DNA of 64,000 nucleotides from Novosphingobium sp. (GTDB lineage Bacteria; Pseudomonadota; Alphaproteobacteria; Sphingomonadales; Sphingomonadaceae). Position numbers and translations under genes: made by a program. The DNA is taken from assembly GCA_017745295.1 (NCBI GenBank), contig JAGHZR010000022.1, forward strand, positions 1 through 64,000, given 5' to 3'. Below are positions 34,204 through 42,782 of this stretch, piece by piece (within the stretch, counting starts at the first letter, position 1; each line of letters starts with the position of its first letter). The notes below the pieces were generated by a model, which saw only the letters and a program-made list of their open reading frames with translations, ran no database searches and was not told the DNA's origin.

Positions 34204-34265
34204 AGATGCATTTGTTCTTCAGCGGCAGGGAAACGGTTCCCGCCGAAAGCAGAATGGAGAATGAC

Positions 34266-35018
34266 ATGGCTGAAAAGTTCGCAAACAAGGTTGTCGTCGT
34301 CACGGGCGGCACGACGGGAATCGGTCTGGCGACGGCAAAGGCCTTCGCCGAGGAAGGCGCCTCGGTGTTCATCACCGGACGGCGGCAGGAAGCCCTTGAC
34401 GCTGCCGTCGAGGCGATCGGTGGTAAGGTTACCGGCGTCCGCGCGGACATGAGCAAGCTGGCCGATGTCGACGGCCTTTACGACGCGGTCCAGCAGCAGC
34501 ATGCCGCCATCGACGTGCTCTTCGCCAATGCCGGAGGCGGCGAATTCGCACCGCTCGGCGCGATCACCGAGGAGCACTACGAAAGGACTTTCGACACCAA
34601 TGTGAAGGGCGTGCTGTTCACGGTGCAGAAGGCGCTGCCGTTGCTGCGCGACGGCGCCTCGGTGGTTCTGACCGCCTCGACCGTCAGCATTTCAGGCACG
34701 CCTGCGCTGAGCGTCTATAGCGCCAGCAAGGCCGCCGTGCGCAACTTCGCGCGCAACTGGATCCTCGATCTCAAGGAGCGCCGCATCCGTGTCAACGCGG
34801 TCAGCCCCGGCGTCACCGATACGCCGGGGGTCGATGAACTGTTCGGCGGCGGCGCGGATGCCGAGAACACCAAGGCCCATCTTGCAGGACTGATCCCGGC
34901 CGGACGCATCGGCCAGCCCGCGGAAATCGCCAAGGCCGTGCTGTTCCTCAGCTCGGAAGAGGCGAGCTTCGTCAACGGCGTCGAACTCTTCGTCGATGGC
35001 GGTCAGGTTCAGATCTGA
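34266..35018 (+). CDS. Short-chain dehydrogenase/reductase (SDR)
   Basis: A 250-residue classical SDR. The NAD(P)-binding TGGTTGIG is at 13-20, NAG at 88-90, an active-site Ser around 141-143, and the YSASK pair Tyr151/Lys155. Residues after the second strand (GRR) suggest NADP(H) preference. ATG at 34266 follows GGAG; an in-frame ATG at 34254 would overlap the ribosome site. It is divergently transcribed from a LysR regulator and stands alone as an operon. LysR/SDR pairs of this kind often act on quinones, aldehydes or ketones; the substrate here is unknown. Confidence 0.93.
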   Translation: MAEKFANKVVVVTGGTTGIGLATAKAFAEEGASVFITGRRQEALDAAVEAIGGKVTGVRADMSKLADVDGLYDAVQQQHAAIDVLFANAGGGEFAPLGAITEEHYERTFDTNVKGVLFTVQKALPLLRDGASVVLTASTVSISGTPALSVYSASKAAVRNFARNWILDLKERRIRVNAVSPGVTDTPGVDELFGGGADAENTKAHLAGLIPAGRIGQPAEIAKAVLFLSSEEASFVNGVELFVDGGQVQI

Positions 35019-35406
35019 TCGGGTTTCGCGTGTTCACAAGCGCCCGCCTGCCGTCATCCGGCGGCGGGCGCCAGACACAGGCAACCCATGCCAGGAAAGA
35101 GCGCTATCGGGGCGGCCTTTGACCTGGTCGGGCCACAAAACAATGCCGGCATTGGTACGCCATCGGCGTCTTCCACGTCGGGAACCCAATTGGGGTATCC
35201 AGAAGAGGGAAGGCCGGCGGACCGCACTCGGATGCGTAGGACTGGCTACCGAACAACCGACAAGGGGCGCGCGCAGTAGCGGGAACAGGTTTTGAGGCAG
35301 AGTTCTTGCTGCCTGCGACGACGCTGCCGCAGCGCTTCTTGCCAATACTATTTCCCTCGCCTAAGAGGCTCTCGCTTTCCGATGCTTGGAAGGCAACGAT
35401 CGCGTT
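35019..35406. other. Intergenic region upstream of the second B12 riboswitch
   Basis: No supportable gene. It contains the end of the SDR transcript and presumably the promoter for the riboswitch-receptor transcript near 35340-35400. No clear promoter motif stands out. Confidence 0.4.
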
Positions 35407-35620
35407 GGTGCTTCCGAAAGGGAGCTTAAAAGGGAACACGGTGAGAGGGGCTTTCCCCCCGAAGCCGAGGCTGTCCCTGCAACTGTGAGCGGTGAGTGCG
35501 ATACATATCGCGGCAGGCCAAGGGGACCTGTCGCAGCCACTGGGCCGGACGCTAACTCCTGCGAGGCCTGGGAAGGCCGTGCATCGTGCGATGACCCGCA
35601 AGCCAGGAGACCTGCCAGCG
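35407..35620 (+). promoter_or_regulatory. Cobalamin (B12) riboswitch controlling the TonB receptor/PepSY operon
   Basis: Conserved cobalamin-riboswitch blocks in order: AAAAGGGAACACGGTGAGAG, GGCTGTCCCTGCAACTGTGA, CACTGGGCC, CCTGGGAAGGCC and the B12 box AGCCAGGAGACCTGCC (35601-35616). A leader of about 190 bases with GC-rich hairpins separates it from the receptor ATG at 35809, enough for a terminator or start-site sequestration. It resembles the minus-strand copy at 12130-12355 closely. Boundaries are approximate. Confidence 0.93.
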
Positions 35621-35808
35621 TCCGGTCGCTCTTGCCCTGGTCCAGGGGATGGCCGAGGCACGGTGAAATCCGTCTGAGCGACGCATGTGCGGCGAGGGCC
35701 GCATCGACCCATGCGACGGCGCCGGGGGCGTCGTGTCGTCGCGCGGGCCGACCGTTCGCGCGGACGCCCTCGTCAGACGTCGATGACGCCGGACAGGTTT
35801 GTTTTTAC

Positions 35809-37932
35809 ATGACGATTTCCCGATATGCGCTCTGCGCAGCGAACGGTCTTGCCTTGCTTTCCGTCCCCCTGCTGTCTTCTGCCGCGCTGGCCGAAGAAGC
35901 CGACCCGGAAACTATTCTGGTGACCGGCCTGAGAGCTGAAACCAGCCTCGATACGAAGAGCAGCGGCAGCCGTCTGGGGCTGACCGTGTTCGAGACACCG
36001 GCCAGCATCGAAGTGCTCGACGGCGATGCGATCCGGGCGCGTGGCGATGTGTCCATCCAGGAAGCGGTGAGCCGCGCCACCGGCCTGACGTTCCAGGGGG
36101 CGCCGGGCAACGGCAATACGGCGATGGCTGCGCGCGGGTTCTCCGGGCAGGGCTCGGTGCAACTGCTGGTGGACGGCACGCGCCTCTTCGTGGCCTCGGG
36201 CACGCTGACTTTCCCGGTCGACCCGTGGACGGTGGAGCGCATCGACGTGCTGCGCGGACCGAGTTCCGTGATTTCGGGCGAGGGCGCGATCGGCGGCGCG
36301 GTCAACGTCATCATGAAGAAGCCGGTGACCGACCGACGCATCATGCAGGCACGCGTGGCCTATGGTTCGGACAATGCGATGCAGATCGCGGGCGACTCGG
36401 GCGGCCCGCTGAGCGGCGGCCTGTCCTATCGTCTGGCTGCCAGCTTCACCCGTTCCGACGGCTGGCTCGACCGCAATAGCGACAATCGCAACCTCGCCAT
36501 TTCGGGGTCGCTGCGCTGGGATGCCAGCCCGACGCTGAGCTTCACGCTGGCCTCCGACTATGGCGACGTCGAGATGCTGCCCTATTTCGGCACGCCGCTG
36601 AACGCCGGCAAGTTCGACAAGCGCTTCCGTTTCATCAACTTCAACATCGCCGGCAGCGAGGATCATTTCCGTGACAGCTGGACCCGGCTGACGACCGAAT
36701 GGAAGGCGTCCGACGCGATTTCCCTGCGCAACGTGGCCTACTACCTCAGCTCGAACCGCGACTGGCTGAACGCCGAGAATTATCGCTACTCCGCCACGAC
36801 CGGGCTGGTGACGCGCAGCGACTACCTCAACATCATCCACCGGCAGGACCAGATCGGCGATCGCGGCGACGTCACCTTCCGCACCGGGCTGGGCGGCGAC
36901 GTGGAGAACAGTCTGCTGGTCGGCTTCGACGTGAACCGCGTCAAGTTCAGCCACATCAACAATTCGCCTTACGGGGGCAGTTCGGTGGTGAAGCCGTTCG
37001 ACTTCGCGCCCGGCGGATTCATTACGCCGGTCCCCACGTCTCTGGGCTTCCGCACCCTGACCACCCAGTACTCGGCGTTCATGGAAGATCAGCTCAAGCT
37101 GCGCGAATGGGTGTCGCTGGTGGGCGGCTTCCGGCAGGACTGGTACGAGCTGGAGCGCATCGACGCGCGCGCTCCGGCTAACGGTTTCCGGCGCAACTAT
37201 CACAGCACGTCGGGCCGGTTCGGCGTGGTCGTCAACCCGGCGGCCGATACCGCGCTCTATGGCTCGTTCACCGTGGGCACCGACCCGATCAGCGCGCTCA
37301 TCACCACGTCCAACGCGCAGAAGGACTTCGGCCTTTCGCCCGCCCGGCAGTTCGAGGTCGGCGTCAAGCAGCGCTTCCTCGACGGGCGCGGTTCGGCCTC
37401 GATTGCGCTGTTCGACATCGAGAAGCGGCGCCTGCTCACCCCGGACCCGGAGAACCGTCTGATCACGCAGCAGGTCGGCAAGCGCACTTCGCAGGGGATC
37501 GAGGCGACGCTGGCGCTGCAACCGACCGAGGCCTTCGGGATCGAGGCCAACGGCACCGTCCTCAAGGCGCGGTTCAGGGAGTTCGGCGAAGTGGTGAACG
37601 GCGTCGTCATCGACCGGGCTGGCAACACGCCGCCGGGAATACCGACGAAGACCGCCAACATCTCCGCCAACTGGCGCTTCGTCGAGCCGCTGCAGGCCCG
37701 CGTCTCGGCCCGCTTCGTCGCGCCGCGCTGGGCCGACAACGCGAACACCCTGCGCGTGCCGGGCTACGAGGTTGTCGATCTCGGTCTTCGCTGGACCATC
37801 AGTGACAAGGTGGCGATCGACGGGCGTGTCAGCAACGTCTTCGACAAGGTGTACTCGATCGGCAGCAGTTCGTCGCAATGGCTGCTCGGGGCGCCCCGGC
37901 GCTTCGACGTGCGCCTCGACATGAGCCTGTAA
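35809..37932 (+). CDS. TonB-dependent receptor under B12 riboswitch control
   Basis: A 707-residue TonB-dependent receptor. The signal peptide ends at AALAEEA (about 28), followed by TILVTGLRAE, a plug containing FETPASIEVLDGDAI, then AARGFSGQGSVQLLVDG and IDVLRGPSSVISGEGAIGGA, and a barrel ending VRLDMSL. The plug resembles FhuE/siderophore-type receptors rather than classical BtuB. The frame is open back through the riboswitch, but ATG 35809 is the only start giving a signal peptide. It sits five bases before the PepSY gene. Riboswitch control suggests uptake of a corrinoid, or of a metal chelate needed when B12 is short (inference). Confidence 0.92.
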   Translation: MTISRYALCAANGLALLSVPLLSSAALAEEADPETILVTGLRAETSLDTKSSGSRLGLTVFETPASIEVLDGDAIRARGDVSIQEAVSRATGLTFQGAPGNGNTAMAARGFSGQGSVQLLVDGTRLFVASGTLTFPVDPWTVERIDVLRGPSSVISGEGAIGGAVNVIMKKPVTDRRIMQARVAYGSDNAMQIAGDSGGPLSGGLSYRLAASFTRSDGWLDRNSDNRNLAISGSLRWDASPTLSFTLASDYGDVEMLPYFGTPLNAGKFDKRFRFINFNIAGSEDHFRDSWTRLTTEWKASDAISLRNVAYYLSSNRDWLNAENYRYSATTGLVTRSDYLNIIHRQDQIGDRGDVTFRTGLGGDVENSLLVGFDVNRVKFSHINNSPYGGSSVVKPFDFAPGGFITPVPTSLGFRTLTTQYSAFMEDQLKLREWVSLVGGFRQDWYELERIDARAPANGFRRNYHSTSGRFGVVVNPAADTALYGSFTVGTDPISALITTSNAQKDFGLSPARQFEVGVKQRFLDGRGSASIALFDIEKRRLLTPDPENRLITQQVGKRTSQGIEATLALQPTEAFGIEANGTVLKARFREFGEVVNGVVIDRAGNTPPGIPTKTANISANWRFVEPLQARVSARFVAPRWADNANTLRVPGYEVVDLGLRWTISDKVAIDGRVSNVFDKVYSIGSSSSQWLLGAPRRFDVRLDMSL

Positions 37933-37937
37933 GCGTC

Positions 37938-39419
37938 ATGGCGCTTCCGGCTCTGGTGAAGATCGGCCTGCGGTGGCTCTACTGGTTCCATCGCTGGTTG
38001 GGCATCGCGGCCTGCCTGCTGTTCCTGCTGTGGTTCGTGTCGGGCCTGGTCATGATGTACGTGCCCTATCCGTCGCTGACCGAGGCGGAGCGGCTGGCGG
38101 GATCGGCCGCGATCGACTGGAGTCGGGTGCGGATCGGCCCGACCGAGGCGCTGCGCCGGGCGGGGGAGCGCAGCTTCCCCGCCGAGCTGCGCCTCGACAT
38201 GGCGGCAGGAGAACCAGCTTGGCGCATTCGGGGCGACGAGGGGCGCGCCGCCATCTCCGCCGTTGACGGTCGCCGCCTTTCCGCCCCCGATGTCGCCGCC
38301 GCGATCACCGTCGCGCGGCGCTTCGCGGGCGGGACGCCGGTCAGCGAAGTCGAGCGTATCGACGATGACCAGTGGACTGTCGCGACGGGGTTCCAGTGGG
38401 CACGGCCGTTGTGGAAGGTCTCGCTGGCCGACGCGCCCGGCACGCAGATCTACATCTCGTCCACGACGGCGGAGCCGGTGCAGAACAGCGACGCGCGCGA
38501 AAGGGCGTGGAACTGGGTGGGCGCGGTGCCGCACTGGCTCTACCTCACCGCGATCCGGCGCGACGGTTCTTTCTGGCGGCAGGTCGTGTTGTGGACGTCG
38601 GGTCCGGCGGTGATCGTCGGCCTCTCGGGCCTGTGGATTGGGATCCTGCGGCTGCGTCTGCGGCGGCGCTACCGGAGCGGTGCCGTCACGCCCTATAGCG
38701 GCTGGATGAAGTGGCATCACCTGACCGGGCTGATCGGCGGGCTGTTCGCGGTGACGTGGATGTTCAGCGGCTGGCTCTCCGTCAATCCATTCGACTGGTT
38801 CGCGCGGAACGGTCCAACAGGCAGCGCCGCCCTTTATGCCGCGCACGATACTGCGGACTTTCCCGCGCTGGATACGGCTGGGCTGGCCGCGCGCGGACCG
38901 CAGGCCCGCGAGGCGCGGTTCGGGTGGGTCGGAGGGCAGCCGGTCGTCACGCTCGTGCCCCGCGAGGGACGCCCGACGATCGCGAGGCCAGATGGCCGGG
39001 CTCTGCGTTTCAACCAGGCAGAGCTTGTCGCCAATGCCCGGCGGTTGTTGCCCGGCACGCCTATCCGGCAGGTCGTCGTCCTCGGCGAGCCGGACCTCTA
39101 CTGGTACGCGCACGGCCGGGAGCGGCCTTTGCCGGTGATCCGCGTCATCTTCGGCGATCCCGAAAAGACATGGGTGACCATCGACCCGAACAGCGGCGCG
39201 CTGCTGGCGCGGCAGAATGCAAGCGGGCGAGGCTATCGCTGGCTGTTCAACGCGCTGCACGATTTCGACTTGCCGTTCCTTCTCGCCAATCGCGCGCTGC
39301 GCGATCCTCTGATGTGGCTGCTCTCTGCTTTTGGCATCGTCATGTCGCTATCGGGCGTGGTGATCGGATGGCGACATCTCGTCAGATGCCATAAGCGCCG
39401 TCTTGCGAGGAAAGGGTAG
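37938..39419 (+). CDS. PepSY-associated transmembrane protein
   Basis: A 493-residue PepSY_TM membrane protein. The first helix is at about 12-38 (FHRWLGIAACLLFLLWFVSG), large periplasmic PepSY-like parts follow, central helices lie near 215-238 and 262-285 (WMKWHHLTGLIGGLFAVTWM), and a C-terminal helix at about 455-478. Conserved His residues sit at several membrane ends (FHRW, PHWLY, KWHH, LHDFD), suitable for haem or metal binding. Start ATG 37938 is five bases after the receptor stop; the 20-codon upstream extension lies inside the receptor gene. Relatives are ferrisiderophore reductases; control by cobalamin instead of iron makes the role here open. Confidence 0.85.
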   Translation: MALPALVKIGLRWLYWFHRWLGIAACLLFLLWFVSGLVMMYVPYPSLTEAERLAGSAAIDWSRVRIGPTEALRRAGERSFPAELRLDMAAGEPAWRIRGDEGRAAISAVDGRRLSAPDVAAAITVARRFAGGTPVSEVERIDDDQWTVATGFQWARPLWKVSLADAPGTQIYISSTTAEPVQNSDARERAWNWVGAVPHWLYLTAIRRDGSFWRQVVLWTSGPAVIVGLSGLWIGILRLRLRRRYRSGAVTPYSGWMKWHHLTGLIGGLFAVTWMFSGWLSVNPFDWFARNGPTGSAALYAAHDTADFPALDTAGLAARGPQAREARFGWVGGQPVVTLVPREGRPTIARPDGRALRFNQAELVANARRLLPGTPIRQVVVLGEPDLYWYAHGRERPLPVIRVIFGDPEKTWVTIDPNSGALLARQNASGRGYRWLFNALHDFDLPFLLANRALRDPLMWLLSAFGIVMSLSGVVIGWRHLVRCHKRRLARKG

Positions 39420-39791
39420 CGGCCATGGACCGACAGAGGGCAGCCTCCCTACGCTTGCCGTAGCGGTAAGGGGGCACTTGCCGGATGGAAGTCGCTTCGC
39501 TGAATGGCAGGGAAGGGGCGGGTCTTACCCGCCTCTTCCGGCATCCGGTCTTTGGATGACGCGGCGCTCACCCTTCCAAAGTGCGCCGCCCCGTCAACGG
39601 TCAACGCGTTTGAAGCGGCGGCATTCGTAGGTTTATTGTGCTGACGTTGTTGCTATTTTCTTGTTTCGGGTGAAGTTATCTCGTCGGAAATACAGGGCTG
39701 GAAGCAGCGCTATACTGATAGGGGACGAGGCGGGGAAAGGCTGGGCCATTTCGCAAAGGAGCTTTGCTCGCTCGTCAGGCGAAAGGTCTTT
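39420..39791. other. Intergenic region, convergent 3' ends
   Basis: 372 bases between the PepSY and porin stop codons, without a supportable gene. It holds the hairpin at 39515-39535; nothing else is recognised. The AT-richer stretch 39630-39720 encodes nothing visible. Confidence 0.45.
39515..39535 (+). terminator. Hairpin after the PepSY gene
   Basis: GGCGGGT-CTT-ACCCGCC is a perfect 7-bp stem, extended by two more pairs including a G-U, 96 bases after the PepSY stop and followed by TCTTCC. Only a weak U-run follows, so this is a candidate bidirectional terminator between convergent operons. Confidence 0.45.
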
Positions 39792-41249
39792 TCATAGGCG
39801 GAAGGTCAGGTAGGCGGCGGCGTAGAACAAGTCGCGCCCCGGCTTGAACTTCTCGGAAACGTCACCGTAGATCGTGTAGAAGCCGAGCGTGGTGAAAGGG
39901 TTGAGCGCATATCGACCGGCCGCAGTCGCACGCTTGCCGAAGAAGCGGGAATCGGTTTCGTCGGCGCGGCGCAGCACCTGCCCGCCCAGCGAATAGACGC
40001 CGTCGTGGATCGAGGTGCGCCATAGGCCTGCCGCCGAAAAGTCGAGCGTCAGTTTCGCCGTCGGCTGGAGCGTCAGCATCGGCTGGAAGATCGTCAGGTT
40101 ATGCGGCCCGAGGTCGCCGTTATAGGTGAGCGGCTTGGGGAACAGCGGGCCATAGGTTCCGGCCTTTCCATCGCCGGGATTGCGGTCGCCCGAACCCACG
40201 TCGACGCGCAGGGCCAGCTTGGGCTTCCATCCGCCCTGCCAGCCGTGGGCGATGGTGCCGGTGACGTAATAGGCATCGATATCGAGGTTCCCGAACGAAC
40301 CCCATTGCCGGATGCCCTCCAGATCGACGCTCCAGGCATCGACTTTCCCGGCATAGCGCAGCGACAAGGTGCGGCGCCGGTCGCGCGCGGCGGGCGCGGT
40401 GGCGAAGGACACGCTGGCGCGGTCGGAGGCCACGAACAGCATTTCGGCGCGGCCCGTGTGGTTTCCGGCCCCGAACGCGCGTCCGGCGTGAAGCCCGGTG
40501 AGGTCGTAGTCGTGGTTGGTCTTGTCGTCGAAAGTGCCCAGCTTTTCGAGTACCGCGTGGCCGGTGAGGAAGCCGCCGTCCCACGGGCCCATCGTTCCCA
40601 TGACGCGCAGGAGGTCCAGCGAACGGCGGGTATTGGCGCCCTCGCGCATGTCGAATACGGTCTGGTTGCCGATGCCGATTTCCTGTCGGCCGAAGCGCGC
40701 GGTAATCCGGGCCGTGCCGACCGGGACATACGCCTCGACGAAGGCCTGGTTGAAGTCTAGCCGCCCTTCCTCGATCGGCGCGACCACGGAATCGAGCCCG
40801 GTGCTGGTGGCGTGCTCCAGGTCCACGAAGGCGCGGAACAGGCCCTCGATCTGGAGATCACCCCAGACGCGGGTGCGCTGCTGGAAGTTGCCGTCGTCGT
40901 CCTGCGGGCCGCGACCCCAGCGCTCGCCGATGCGCAGTTCGGGCCGCAGGCGCAGTTCTCCGCCGAGCGAGGCATATGTGTTGCCGACCAGCGGGATGTA
41001 CTTGATCCGGGTCCAGAGATTGGCGTCGCGCACGGTGCGGAACCCGGAATAGTCCTCGTCGTGGTTGATCGGCTTGAATGCCGGCTTGGGTGCCTTCGGA
41101 CGGTTCGGACTTTGCGGTGCCGCGATCTCGGTTCCGGCAGGCGAGGCGGCCTGCGCCTCGGCGGCGGGGTGCGCCGATACCGGCGCAGGAGCTTGTGCGG
41201 GCATCTGCGCAGTGGCTGCGGTCAGGGCATGCGCCATGATCTGGAGCAT
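39792..41249 (-). CDS. Outer membrane porin, alginate-export (AlgE-like) family
   Basis: A 485-residue beta-barrel protein of the alginate-export porin type: NTYASLGGELRLRPELRIGE, then repeated amphipathic strands such as ARITARFGRQEIGIGNQTVFD, ending in AAYLTFRL with a terminal Leu. The N-terminus is unusual: MLQIMAHALTAATAQMPAQA is only weakly hydrophobic and is followed by an Ala/Pro-rich linker, so the signal peptide is poor or the true start is elsewhere. ATG 41249 has GGGAGAG upstream. It follows the BenK-type transporter gene on the same strand by 80 bases, so it may be an outer membrane channel for benzoate-like acids (inference). Confidence 0.8.
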   Translation of the reverse strand: MLQIMAHALTAATAQMPAQAPAPVSAHPAAEAQAASPAGTEIAAPQSPNRPKAPKPAFKPINHDEDYSGFRTVRDANLWTRIKYIPLVGNTYASLGGELRLRPELRIGERWGRGPQDDDGNFQQRTRVWGDLQIEGLFRAFVDLEHATSTGLDSVVAPIEEGRLDFNQAFVEAYVPVGTARITARFGRQEIGIGNQTVFDMREGANTRRSLDLLRVMGTMGPWDGGFLTGHAVLEKLGTFDDKTNHDYDLTGLHAGRAFGAGNHTGRAEMLFVASDRASVSFATAPAARDRRRTLSLRYAGKVDAWSVDLEGIRQWGSFGNLDIDAYYVTGTIAHGWQGGWKPKLALRVDVGSGDRNPGDGKAGTYGPLFPKPLTYNGDLGPHNLTIFQPMLTLQPTAKLTLDFSAAGLWRTSIHDGVYSLGGQVLRRADETDSRFFGKRATAAGRYALNPFTTLGFYTIYGDVSEKFKPGRDLFYAAAYLTFRL

Positions 41250-41329
41250 CGATACTCTCCCGATTTTTTCATTTGTTCTGAAAGGGGCGACCCGGTCGCG
41301 AGCGCTAATCGATGGTCAGGATCGCTCGC

Positions 41330-42658
41330 TCACGCCGCGAGGGCGTAGGTTTCCCGGCTGCGCTGCTGGCGGCGGCTCACCATGTAGAGCGCGGTCGCCA
41401 GCACGGAGACGAGGCCGGGAATGGAGAAAGCGAGGAAGTTGAGCGCCATCGGCAGTTCGGCTGCGAGCAGCAGTCCGCCCAGCATCGGTCCGACGATTGC
41501 GCCGACCCGGCCCATTCCCGAGGCCCAGCCCAGTCCGGTGGAGCGCACGGAGAGGCTGTAGAATTCCGCGACGCTGGCATAGAGCAGGATCTGCGTGCCG
41601 GTCGTTCCGGCACCGGCGATGAAGATCAGCAGGTAGAGCACCGGCATGGCGCTGTTCAGGCCGAGCAGGGCGATGCACAGCGCGCCCAGCGAGAAATAGG
41701 CCATGACCACGCGGGGCAGGCCGAAGCGGTCGGCCAGACGGCCGCCCATGATCGCGCCGAACATGCCGCCGAAATTGAGCGCGAGCAGGAACGAGAGGCT
41801 GGATCCAAGGCTATATCCGGCGCTCCGCATCAACTGCGGCAACCACGAACCCAGCGCATAGACCATCAGCAGGCAGCAGAAGAAGCACAGCCACATGGAC
41901 AGCGTGCCCAGCGTGCGGTCATGCCGGAACAGTTCGCTCACCGAGGCGCGGCCCGCGTCGGCTTCGCGCAGGACCAGCGGCGCGCCGGAGGCGGCCTCCG
42001 GCGAGAGCTGGCGAAGGATCGCGCGGGCCTTGTCCTGCTCGCCCTTGCGCACCAGGAAGCCGACCGATTCCGGCAGGCCGCGCAGGATCAGGGGAAGCAG
42101 CGCCAGCGGCACGGCAGCGGCCAGGAACATCGCCTGCCAGCCAAATCGGGGCAGCAGCCAGATGCCCAGGCCTGCCGCGACCATGCCGCCCACGGCATAG
42201 CCGCTGAACATCAGCGCCACGAGGGTGCTGCGCATCCGCTTGGGGGCATATTCGTTGGTGAGTGCAACGGCATTGGGCATCAGCCCGCCGCAGCCGAGGC
42301 CTGCGGCGAAGCGCAGCACGCCGAACATCGTCGGCGTCGTCACGAAGCCGTTCAGGAAGGTCGCGGCGCTGAACAGGGTGAAGCAGAGAGTGATGCACTT
42401 CTTGCGGCCGATCCGGTCACCCAACGGTCCGAACAGGAGTGCGCCGGACATCATGCCGAATAGCGCCCAGCTCGCCAAAGAACCGGCCTCGGGCGCGGTG
42501 AGTTGCCACTGCTCCATCAGCTTGGGAAGAACGACGCCGTAAATGAACACGTCGTAGCCATCGACTATAAGCAGCAGTGCACAGGCTACTATTATCTTGA
42601 GGTGCAGATTTCCAAATCTGGCTTCGTCGACAAGACGACCGACATCGATACCTTGCAT
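41330..42658 (-). CDS. benK: Aromatic acid:H+ symporter, MFS (BenK-like)
   Basis: A 442-residue, twelve-helix MFS transporter of the aromatic acid:H+ symporter family. The first helix carries the DGYDVF motif (Asp33 and Asp36), essential in PcaK/BenK relatives for proton-coupled aromatic acid uptake, and GPLGDRIGRKK provides the loop 2-3 signature. ATG 42658 follows GGGAGAGGA. It is transcribed away from the LysR gene, with an exact ATAC-N7-GTAT operator about 95-105 bases upstream, and lies with a porin gene beside a complete benzoate pathway. Benzoate is therefore the likely substrate, though the family also takes hydroxybenzoates. Confidence 0.88.
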   Translation of the reverse strand: MQGIDVGRLVDEARFGNLHLKIIVACALLLIVDGYDVFIYGVVLPKLMEQWQLTAPEAGSLASWALFGMMSGALLFGPLGDRIGRKKCITLCFTLFSAATFLNGFVTTPTMFGVLRFAAGLGCGGLMPNAVALTNEYAPKRMRSTLVALMFSGYAVGGMVAAGLGIWLLPRFGWQAMFLAAAVPLALLPLILRGLPESVGFLVRKGEQDKARAILRQLSPEAASGAPLVLREADAGRASVSELFRHDRTLGTLSMWLCFFCCLLMVYALGSWLPQLMRSAGYSLGSSLSFLLALNFGGMFGAIMGGRLADRFGLPRVVMAYFSLGALCIALLGLNSAMPVLYLLIFIAGAGTTGTQILLYASVAEFYSLSVRSTGLGWASGMGRVGAIVGPMLGGLLLAAELPMALNFLAFSIPGLVSVLATALYMVSRRQQRSRETYALAA

Positions 42659-42728
42659 ATCGATTCCTCTCCCATTTTCACGTTGTGTGATTTTCCGGGA
42701 AAGTGAATGACCAGTAGAGGTTCAACAA

Positions 42729-42765
42729 ATACCGTTTAAGTCCGATGCGAATACGCAGCGGGTAT
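42729..42765 (-). promoter_or_regulatory. BenM/CatM-type operator upstream of benK
   Basis: Exact ATAC-GCAGCGG-GTAT at 42751-42765, matching the ATAC-N7-GTAT consensus of the LysR regulators BenM/CatM. Twenty-two bases away, two helical turns, a half-matching copy ATAC-CGTTTAA-GTCC lies at 42729-42743. Strong site plus weaker second site is how BenM/CatM promoters are built. Confidence 0.7.
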
Positions 42766-42782
42766 CGCCGGAAACGTGCCGG

